Of a DNA stretch of 64,000 nt, positions 26,201-38,200 are shown piece by piece. The stretch is taken from positions 12,711,019 through 12,775,018 of the forward strand of contig NC_135569.1 in assembly GCF_964340395.1 (NCBI RefSeq). The letters run 5' to 3'. A model generated the notes under the pieces. That model was given only the letters and a program-made list of their open reading frames with translations. It ran no database searches and was not told the DNA's origin. The translations under genes and the position numbers were made by a program. Numbering within the stretch: position 1 is the stretch's first letter; each line of letters opens with the position of its first letter. This DNA is from Glandiceps talaboti. Lineage: Eukaryota > Hemichordata > Enteropneusta > Spengelidae.

Positions 26201-29200
26201 ATAAACTCATCTCAATATGTACAATAAATAAAGTTGCTTGAATTTCCAGCTTCAAAGATTTCTACTTCAGTGGGCTTCCGTACAGACAATTAACTTTTTG
26301 CCCTAAATTTGTATGTTCTTACTTTGGCAGTAATTGTTCATATCAAATGTCAAGATCAGCCATACATGTTAGAATTCACAGTGTTGACAAATACTTTGAC
26401 CAGCACCCTAATTGTTAAACTTTGAAATGACCTCGATATCAGGTCAACCCTTGTGTTTGTAGAGGTCAACAGATAATGGACATGACAGATTGTGATAAAT
26501 TATTTTAAATTAATTTTCAAATGTAGTATTTATTAAAAAGAATGAAACATTTAGTAACTGTTTGAATATTTTAAAGTTATTGACGAATGGCAGAGATTGG
26601 TTGTAAATTAAGAGTTTGTTTCTTCGAGAAAGTTTCTGAATCAGGTTTTTTTTCACAAAGTGTGATGTGTTAGTGTATGTCAAGATCAATGGTAGTGTGG
26701 AATTTACATTGTTAATGAAACCAATGATCCGTATGTGATTAGTTGAACCTCAGACTAATGGAATAACTGGTCATCCGTGGCATTCATGTACATATAGGAG
26801 GGAGGGGGTATTGCTGATTGCCTAAATTCAAGTTCAGTAGTGGGCCAAGACACTTAGTAGTTGGTAGTGATCGAGGCTTGAATACAGGCTAGTCCATGTG
26901 AGGGGGGGGGGGGGGGGGGGAGGGGGGAGATAAACACTATGTGTAGTATCACAAGACAGTTTATGTTCACACTTGCCCATCCCAAATTTAGACCACCATG
27001 TATAACTTGGCTAATTTGCTTAATGTCACTTCATTTGGGAAGAATCTGTCATATGTAAATTTCTGTAAGAAACAGAGCTTCCTGTGACTGTTTATACCAG
27101 CTAGACTCTCTTTAACTCTTACAAGTAGCAATTGGAGCGTGAGGGATGCGTGAATGGGAAGATGTATTGAGGACTGGAAATCTAAAAGTTTGTTCAGTGT
27201 ACATGCATACAATTATCATAGAGCCATCCTCCCTAGAAATTTAAGTATTGATAGAAACTGAGAATTCTATGCCATGTGAATATATATGTTTTACATCTTT
27301 ACAGTGTTGTGTGATGGCCCATACTAATTTATCATGTCTCACACAAAATGTTGGTCTGAAATGTCAAGATCAATCACACTTTGGAATTGACATTGTTAAC
27401 CAAGCCATTGATCTCCTGTACTTTGATGTTTGTTCAACTTCAGTGACCCCATTACCAGGTCAACCATTCTGCCCCAACTATCAAGTCAACCCTGATATTT
27501 ATGGAGAAGGGGAGGGATAGTTAAAATAGTAGGCACACTGCAAAGCACTGATTTATGGAAAGGAAAGGATTATAGTTGAAACAAGGCACTGATTTTAACT
27601 GATGGAGGAAGGGATAGTTGAAACTGTATGTGTATGAGATATAGGTTAATAGGTACACTGCAGGTATTAGTGAAGTAGGTCAAAGTATTCAAGTCCAAGG
27701 GCACCAACTGTATCAGAATTATGCGGGATCACAGTCCTTCTATCACATACAGGGACTGTGGCAGGATATAGGGTGAATCTGCATCATCAGAGTTGGAGGA
27801 CAACAAATTTGGATGCAGCGTTATGAGTAATAGTAATTTGTATTGGTTACTATGCAATAGCCAGCGTGATGTCAACGTAACCTGGTTCTGTACTTTGAAC
27901 TATCGGTAAAAACTCAAATGAAAACTGGATGGTCTCAACAAACTCAACTCAACGGATTTCCAAAAGTTAGCTTTGACCCAATAAACAGAGGAACTTAGTG
28001 AAATGATAAAAGGGAGCTGAGTCCTCCAAACCAAAGCTGTTGTCATACCACATACCCAAAATAAGACCCTTTCTCATATCAACTGCATCACACAAAATAG
28101 GTACAAGACAGGTCTATGATACATGCAGACAGATCCCATGTAATGTGACACAACTAAAATATGATAAAATTGTTTTTCAGGAATGAAATCTTACGTATAA
28201 TAATTGTAAGCATAATTTTTAACATATAGAAACCTTCTGAGCTAAAATTAAAGCAAAATCTACTGGTTCAGTTTGGCAACTTTTTCCAAAATCTTCCAGT
28301 CCAGAAAATTACCCTTTCCCATACCTCATTAGCACAGAAAAATCACCTCTTTCCAGCAGACCCTCCCCGTATTGTCATCTATCATGTGAAATACTGCTTG
28401 CACCAAGTAAACTGTCTAGAAAGTGGCTATCCATTGAAAATAATTGAATAGTTACCCATCTACTAATTGATAGTGTTTGAATTGTAACTTTCTGCAAGTA
28501 ACAATGTAATCGGTGATCTAGTTACCTGGTTGGAGGCTATATTTCAATCTTTAACATGTGTACCTTTTGTCCCAATCACTCTGGTATTTCTAGTGTTTCA
28601 GTTCTGTCCTATACATATGCAATGTTTTGTTAAGTGTAATGTGTAGGTGAAATCTAACTGAGATAGTTTCCAGGTACTTTTCCAGTAAAGAGTAGTGTGT
28701 AGGTGAAATCTAACTGGAGGCCAACTTTACCAGTTAAGGGTGGTGTGTAGGTGAATCTAACAAAGAATTTATAGTCTCCAGGTACCTTACCAGTTAAGGG
28801 TAGCGTGTATGTGAAATCTAACTGAGATAGTCTTCAGGTACCTTGCCAGTTTAGGGTAGCGTGTATGTGAAATCTAATGGAGAGAGTCTCCCGATACTTT
28901 AACCACTTTCAAAAAGTGAAATTTAATTGGTTTAATACTCTCTGACAATTGTGTATAGTACTTCAACTAGAATGACCAAGTAAAGTATCATATGCGAAAT
29001 GGTGTGTCTAGTAATTATCAGTACCATAATGTCTATATACCATTCCATACCAAATAGTGTGTTCAGTGGTCTAAGTGTGTTCAGGGACTAAGTTAGTATT
29101 GAATGCAGTGTTGTGACACACTTTAAACATTAATTACAATGTATTATAATATCCCATGTAATCACCAGGTTATTCCATACCAAACAATGTGTTGGTCTGT

Positions 29201-32200
29201 AGGGAATAAGTTAGTATTGAATACAGTGTTGTGACACTCTCCTAACTAAGTAAGGTATCGTATGACAAATAATGGTGTATCTGTTATCAATACAGATTGA
29301 CCCCAATAATCACTAGAACCCATTCTATACCAAATGATAAGTTGGTCTGTAGGGACTAAGTTACTGAATGCAATGTTGTGACACACTTCCACCTTTAATT
29401 ACAATGTATATTAAAATCTAGTCAATAATATATTGACTCTAAAATGCCAGGCTATAAAAGATTTAGTATACCTTTCAACAGATAATCCTACAAACAGCCT
29501 TGCAATAAAAGTTTGGTAGGTACACAACGTCTTGCTACAATAATGCAGCCATCCATACAAAGTCTTTGTATTCCAGGACTTCGTCAGTATTGTTCGTACA
29601 GAGTATTGTCACTCCATCAAAAAACCCTTTTCCTTTGCTTGTAAATTGTCCTACCTATAGACACACACATGTTGTATTGTTCTTGTCAGCCTTTGAAAGT
29701 CGAATCCTTTTCATACGGAGACTCCTCTTTTCAAAGTTACGAGTTGGCCTTCTGGGTTATTGTTCAGTGGAAGTCATGGTAGTGTTACATCCTTGGGACT
29801 GCCCAGTACCTTTGTCATCATGCCCCCTCCCCTCCTCCCCTCGTCCTTGAGTTTCTGAATTAATTATAGATCCAAATAACGATAATCAGGGATAACGACA
29901 GATAAGTTCAAATTTCCCTTTCAGCTTATTTCCTGTATTCATATTACACTTCTCATTCTGTAGCATTGAGGTGTGTTTATGCCCTGCAGTGATTTCTTAA
30001 TGAGGTTTTATAATGTCAGCGAAATACAGCAGATTCTAGCTAAGTTTCTTCTGATGCAGCTCGTTAAGTAAAATTGCAACCTACTACAGCGGCAGCTGAG
30101 GTTTCGGCTCATTCAGACAGACACAAACTAAAACTATTGTTTGTTTGATATGATAGTTTACACAAATGGGTGTTAGCAGTGCCTCTGGTGTGCGGATATA
30201 ACCACAAGGTTTAATCAAGAGAGAGTGTGTGGTCACTTGAGAAACACTAGTTATCAGAAAATCAAATACCACCCTACTGAGAGTATGACTAAAACCAATG
30301 TCTATTCATTAGCAACAATAGTATCATTAAGCCTGTCCATACTACAAAATCTAATCTGGATCCAATTTGATTTACTCGTATCTAATTCAAATTAACTGAT
30401 CAGGATCGTAGCCTTCTCTGAGTGGTGGTTTTCAATCCGGATCAAAGTAATTCGTATAAGATTGTGATCAGTTAGACCTGGTGTGGACTTGAGTGAATTA
30501 GTCTGACAATAAGTAATCCGAATCGAAGCTAGTACATGTGTGGAGAGGTATGCTAATATAATTCAAATCGAATCCATCTTTCAATTTTTTAGTGTAGATG
30601 GAGAGTGGATTAAATGCGGATTAAAGTGATCTGGATCAGTTTAGTTCAGATTGGATCCAGTTCAGATATGGACAAGGCTATTAATAAAGCAAAACTTTGA
30701 TTGCAACTATCATAAAAAAACTTTACTGGAATGTTATACTAACAGTCAGCAGATGTTAAACTGGCAAAAGTATTGACATTAGATAGTCCCAAAAAATTAT
30801 TAAAGTCGCCAGTGTTTCGAGGGACGACTTTTTTGTTGTTGCAAAAAGCAGAAGTAAGATGAACCATGTGTATTTACTTGACAAGTGTCAACTAGGAATT
30901 CTAAAGGCCATCTCATATCACCTTACAATGTACATCATACCAGTCAATATTGTGAGCATACATGTACTTGGGTATACATGACGTACTTCAACACTCAAAG
31001 AGTCTGTTTTACAAGTATACCTCAATACAAAACAAAAAATGTGAACCTCGTTGTAAATATACATACAGCCTGACAGAATCACTGATAATGTTAGACAAAT
31101 CTGAACCATAGTGTTTCTAAAATCATGACTTTCCATAGCCTAGTATCGGAATGAAATTCAGGTTATATTCTGAAGATTGAAATATTTCCAATGCACAGAT
31201 CTAGAGAGAATCTTATTTTCTTCATTGTATTTTAATTTTTACACTCCTGGCCTTTCATTTCATTTCAAAAAAAAAAAACCCACTGCAAATGCAAGACTTA
31301 GTGTAAATACTTCTGAGTGCCCATACTTTCACTCATTTGGCATGGGATTCTGTTATTATTACATATGGTTATCCAAAACAAGAAAATTTCCATAAAAATC
31401 ATACTATGCGAGAAACCAGTGTACCCTCATTTGCATATCATTTGCATGCAGGTATGCACTGCTAGTACAAGTACCACTTGTATGCATTGACAGTGCAAGT
31501 AATCTCTAGTACATATATTATATACTTGGTCGTGATAGATTTTTTTACCTCACAAAAATTGTTGTTAGTATTTTTAGCGATTGATCCCTCCTTGAGTACA
31601 TGTCTCTATCTGTAAGGAATGCGTATGTGTAAAGTTGGAATTGTACAGGTTAATATCACCATGGATACGTAAACTGAATTAAAAGACTGCTGCAATGATT
31701 GAGGGGTGACATCAATTCTTGTTCCTGCAAACGCAGCAAATTCGCATGCTACAACTAGGGTATGATTGAAATGCCACAGTTTCCAGCCACTCGAGGTATT
31801 TGCAATCAAATCTTGACCTCTTGTACATCACTTGTAGAAAGACGCCCAAGTACCGTGATTGTATTTTGTAAACGTTTTTTTTAGTAATTATAGCATTAAA
31901 AGTTCACAAACTGAATTTAAATATTTTTTTGTCAAAAAGTAAAATCTTGATAACAGTATAGACTAATGTTGTTATGTTGATGCATTCCTTCGAAGTCATT
32001 AAAAAAATTGTCTCTAGGCGTTGTCAGTAATAGCACAATTTAATGTATGTTGATAGATTAATGAAGGGATTTCCTCAACATTTTAATTGACAGGTTATCA
32101 CTGAATGGTTTCAGTAATTATACCTAAATATCAGATTTTAGTGCAGCAGTGATAGTAAGCAATGGATGAAAAGTGCTTACTGATATCAATATACTACAAA

Positions 32201-35200
32201 AATTACCCCTACAACCCCACCCTCCCCCACCTCACCCCACCCGAAAAAAACAACAACATATGAATTCATCAGCTTGTATCTCGTATAGTAAAATATTTAT
32301 ACCATGACGCATCTCAAATGATGAATGACCCCCCCCCCCCCCATTCACTATCGTCACGGTGACCTAGTCATCAGTGACCATATTAACGTCACCGAGGACA
32401 GATTTGGTGCTGTCCCAGAAGTAGGAGATAAGCCTATATCTCTCTTGACCACAGACCTCCTTGTACTATTGTATGCTATTATTTGACGTAGGATAGCTCT
32501 GTATAGTGGTAGTCAATGAATGAAGGATATGTTAGTCGGCTGGTGGGTGTATTGTTACTTTGGTTTCAGTCCAGTGCGTATAAATACTGTGATTGTATGT
32601 AAGGTAAAGATCTTGACACTTGCTTTGATAAATGTTGTTGTTTGGGGGTTTGAAAGATATCAACATTGTGTAGGACGGGGTTTTGATGAAGTAGAGTGTC
32701 ATGTCGTGTCAACGGAGATTTGTTTTTCGATTGGTTGGGTTGTTTAATACCGGTATATACTTGGTGATGATGTTAAGCCAAGTCGGATGTGGTGTTTAGA
32801 TTGGTTGGGTCAGTGTTACCGATATGTACTTGGTTATGACGTTAGCCAAGTCGGATGTGGTGTTTAGATTGGTTGGGTCAATGTTACCAGTACATACTTG
32901 GTGATGATGTTAAGCCAAGTCAGATGTGGTGTTTAGATTGGTTGAGTCAATGTTACCGATATGTACTTGGTTATGACGTTAAGCCAAGTCAGATCTGATG
33001 TTCAGATTGGTTGGGTCTATGGTACCGATACATACTTGGTGAAGACGTTAAGCCGAATCAGATATGGTGTTTGGGTTGGTTGGGTCAATGTTACCGGTAC
33101 ATACTTTAATTGTGACAATGTTAAGCCTGTGTCAGACTAGATCTGATGTTAAGATTGGCTGGGTCAATCTTACTGGTATGTACTTGGTTACGATGTTAAG
33201 CTGAGTCAGATCTTGTGTTTGGATTAGCTGGGTCTTTACTAGTACTTGATGACAACCTCAAGTACTCTCGACTGACAGACTGATTAGCACGTATGCCATT
33301 TGGAAGTAGGGCAATAGTACAGATTGTGATTTCAGTGTGTACATTATACTATGATATCCACGATGTAGAAGGGTGCACTAGGTGTTGATAATATAAACAG
33401 TTCTTTAAAATGTGTATGTTTTGAGTTAGTGCTGAAAACATTTTCTGAGGTGAAGATTACAATTTCTGTGGGTACGATACAATGAACACTTCTAGTTTCA
33501 ATTGTGTTTTATTTGAAGTATCATAGCTGGATTATAGATGAACATACTTCGGACCTGGACCTTTTTTGCTTTGCTAAAGACATATTTTTGCCTATTTTGC
33601 TAGAAAACAAAAACGCAAAAATAAGTAGTGACTAAAATGCTTTCTTGTATATATATAAACACAATGTAACAGTCTGGAATTAGTAAAAAATTTGTCTTTG
33701 AGAACTAGCTGAAAACTGTAAAAAAAATTCTAGTAGTGGAAATATGTAGGTTTTCACTGTAGTTTTACAACCATACAGTGATTCCAATCGAAGTATGAAT
33801 GGTGAAGTACTGCAACATATTGATACATTACAGAACTTGCCCTGATGTATTGATGTAGATTTAGCTATAGTAGTCACAACATTGTCTACTCAGTGGCAAA
33901 GTTGAATAACACAGTTTACTTTGATTAAACACCACTAAAAAGGCAAAGTAAAGTCTGTCATCACGGCTAGACGTAATTCTAAATTAGTTATTGGCTCAGA
34001 CTGTTTTGTTGTACTATGTACACTAGTCATGGATGTCATTGCCATTGTACACAGTGACAGTAACATCAATGAAGTAGTCAAGTAATTGAAGCTAATTAGA
34101 AAGATTGAATTTTTTCAAATTGAGTTTTGATATATTTTTGACATTTTCATGGAAGAAAAACTAACAAAAATAGCAACAAGTAATGTCAAGTTACAGTAAG
34201 AGAGTTTTTGAAAATTAAACAAAACGAGAAACTATTTTATTTATTGCTGCAATGTTTTGCTTGTAACTAAAGTTGAGGAGAGGAAAATAACTGACTAACA
34301 AGACTGGTATTTATACGCTACCAAAGATCAATGTTATTAATTAATAAAATTTACAGTGAGTTCATTTTGGCCATGTTGATGATACTATTAGAAATACTTT
34401 GAATTTTATAGGGGAATATTTTGTGGAATGCTTTTGGTATGTAATAATGATGGTACACATTTTTCAAGTGCCTTCCATAGTGACTACCACGATTTATATA
34501 GAACTGTTATGTACAGTATATTTTATTAACCCCGGTACAGACCTATATAAGCACAATCACCCTATCTTAATTCCTCAACTCCCTGTGGAGAGCAATTACT
34601 AATTTACGGCTTCAGTATTAGCATTTTGATAAATCCTTCACATAATGTCTATCCTACCAGGTCCCCATGTATACAGCTAGGTTGACTGGAACACAGTTGT
34701 GGTTCAGCTCTTACCCAAGGACGTTAACCATTATAAAAGAAATAACAGTAGCGATTGACTTTAACCAGCATTTCGCAAATTCAGATCCCACTTCTGTATC
34801 TAATTTGAGGCTTTAATTGAAAAAAAAAATTCATTCCCTTGCCCCAGATAAATGGATTGAACTACTAGGTATATATTGACTTATACAAAGGTGACATTCA
34901 TTATGAGAGTGAAAGAATCTAGCTGGTAATATTCACTTCTTGTATGAAACACAATATACACAAGAATAGGACACAACAATATAATGTCGAACAAGTGAAT
35001 TGAAAACATATTTGTATGATTACAGGGTCAAAGGGCAAGCAGAATGAAGACTCCCTAAGTGAAGGTATATTATCACTTGATATTAAGCATGCTGCATGTC
35101 TTAATTGTTACTGTATCCCCTATATAAATTGCATGGTCATATTTTGTTACCAGAAAATTACATTAAAGTTGCCATATGGATGAGGATTTGGTATTTATTT

Positions 35201-38200
35201 TGGATTTTTAATTTATAAAACAATTTTGTCGTGGCTTCTTGAAAAATCAATGTGAAACAACATAGACCAAGTCCTTGTTTGTATTAACTCAATAAATTGT
35301 AAAACATTATCAAATGTGTAAAATGTTTGTTATTGTATGTACAATAAGGAACTTTTTAGACACTTCTTTAGCTTTTGCAATGTATAAAGTTACAAACACA
35401 GACTTTATCTGTGTTGTTTCACAGTTAATTTAAGTAGGAAGCCATGATAAAATTGTTTTATAAATTAAAAATCCAAAAATAAATACCCAATCCTCATCCA
35501 TATAGTAACTTTAATATTAACAATATATATCAGCGTCAAAATTAAACTGGGTATTCAGTGACAAATAATTGGCATTTCTTTTTATCAAAGTTATGTTATA
35601 TGATATTATGTAATAAAAAATATCAGATCCCAGTTTGAACACTTTGCCATGCAAATTTTGAATCTTTTTATAATTGTAACTGCATGAACTGCCACCCTAC
35701 AGAAGTTGACAGTCTGAACAGTTCCCTGGAATGTAGGAAAACTAAAATGTGTTCAGAATGTTAATTACATGTTTACTGCTCTCCTGTTATATCAAGTGTT
35801 ATGCTTTTATGTTGGCAGTTTGAAAACACTGCCGGAGTGTATGTGATTCTCCACAATGAACACTTTGTATGTGTTGAAAATGTTAACTATGTGTTTACTG
35901 CCCTCGTGTGTTGTAACGGGTATTATGCCTTCATATATTGCGGGTGACTTCGCCTCAATGAAATCACATATCAAAGGAACACTCTACAGATATCATTTCT
36001 AGATCTGCTCCATGTCAACATGGTTGTATTTACATATACATGTAGAACATTCAACTCTGGACATTCCTACCCACAGGCACTTGTGGAACATGTAATGAAA
36101 ATTTAATGTTGGGTGTTCCTGCCCACAGGCACTCATAGAATATTTAACATTGTGGAGCGTGTAGGACATTCAACCCTAAATGTTGCTACCCACAGACACT
36201 TGTGGTGCACTTGATGTTGCGGAACACATACAAAAAAACAACAACTCCGGGTGTTGCCACCCACAGACGCTTGTGGAACATTTATATTGTCGAACATACA
36301 GGAAATTCAACTTTTGGTGTATTCCTGTTCACAGGCACTTGTGGAACTTTTTAACGTGTACAACATACAGGACATTTAACCCTGATAGTTCTTACCCACA
36401 GGCACTTGTGGAACTTTTTAACATTTAGGACATGTAGGAATTCAACCCTCATTGTCTTTACCACAGGGACATGTGGAACATTTAACATTAATGAAGCTAT
36501 AGAACATTCAACTCTAAATGTTCGTACACTGTGGAACATACATTGAATACATAACTCTGAATATTCTAACCCACAGGGGCTTGTGGAACATTTAACATTA
36601 ATGAACATTCAACTCTAAATGTTCCTACATTGTGGAACTGATACTGAATCCATACTCTGAGTATTTTAAGCCACAGGGGCTTGTGGAGTGAAAATACTCA
36701 AGTCATGTACATTTATGCACCCATGTACAGTTATATTTGCTTAATGTTTGTTCTTGTCTGTACACACTAGTTACAATGTCAAAAAAAATTCTAAAAAAAT
36801 TTCTTTTTTTTCTCAACAGGGAAAACAGTAGAAAGGACTATTCTAGACTCATCCTCGGATAATACATTCCTGGAAAAAGTTAAAATACAACGTCGGTTGA
36901 GTCACGTCCATAAATTACAGACACAGAGAGAAAGGTTACAAGATGAAAGGTCACAGCTAAATAAAATGTTATCAGATCTCAGAGCTCACAAGTCAGAATT
37001 AAAGTAAGTTGTCTTATCAGATCTCAGAGCTTGAAGTAAAAACAAAAGTATTAGTTGTTTTGCCCTCATGGGGGCGCTGTTTGAAAGATGAAGTAATTTT
37101 GATGTGATGTTGACGTCTACAGTTGAAAGTGTACTCTGTTCAAATTGACACCCACATTTGAGGAAAGTACTTAATTGTTATAAAGGTATTCAAGAATGGT
37201 GTCTTTCCATGAAAAGATTTTAATTCTAACATTTCACTCACAGGAAGCTGCCTTCTCAAGTTTAAAAAGCAATCAAATGAACATTGACAATAGATAATAA
37301 ACACAGGAAAATATGAGTAAGTTATTTTTCTCTCAGCTCATGAGGGCGCTCTTTCAAAACTTGGCAGTTTTCATCTCTAACCAAAATGCATTATCCTGTG
37401 AGCATAGACTAGTCAGTAAGAGTTATTTTGAATTCTGAAAATATAATTATTTTGACCAAAAAAATATACAAATAACTGCAAAGAAAAAAATTAGTTCATG
37501 TAAGTTAAAATTAAAATTATGATACATTAACAAAATTTGATTAATTATTATAAACCTAGATAGTTTCGCCACTAGAAAATTTTGCAATTTTACGGTCTTC
37601 GGCAAGTTCTCAAAGACTAATTTTTACTAATGACCAGACTGGTAGATCGTGTTCATGTACTAGAATGCATTTAGTCACTTCTTGTTTTTGCTAGCAAAGT
37701 AAGCGAAAATAAGTCTTTAGCAAAAATTTCCAAATTTACAGTATGTCTAGATTGTAAGTAAGATGCATCATGTCGCTCTACCATGATTGGCCTTCTCTCT
37801 CTCTCGATGTGTGAGGGCGCCCTGTCATGGCATACCTTACAGACTACAGTATGTCATAATTGTTTTTTTACAGAGAAAAGAAACTAATGTGCCGAGACGA
37901 CTCAGAGAGGAGAAAAATAGACAATAACACGAAGGACGTTGATTTAGAAATCCAACAAATAGAAGAAGAAGCACAACAAGTAAACACACAATTTGACAAG
38001 TTATCGGACCAACTAGAAGACGCTGAAGAAGGTGTGGCTATTTGTAGAGAAAATTTACATGGTGAAGATGACAATGATGATTTATTTTATGACTGCCAGG
38101 TAAGGAAAAAAAATTGTGTGTTTCCAATAACATGCCCCATCAGATACCAAGTATTGGGACATGGTAATTGAGAATATTTAATTTAGTGTATCATTAGAAA

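Larger units (their letters stand above)
17794..35025 (+). other. 17-kb AFAP intron made largely of local tandem duplications
   Basis: No exon, RNA gene or long coding frame was recognised. Many different short arrays and two- or three-copy duplications lie end to end, with little sequence shared between blocks. The main arrays are listed separately. Less regular duplications include 22,868-23,200 (two copies, about 170 bp), 23,325-23,620, 23,620-23,960 and 29,030-29,400. Confidence 0.7.
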
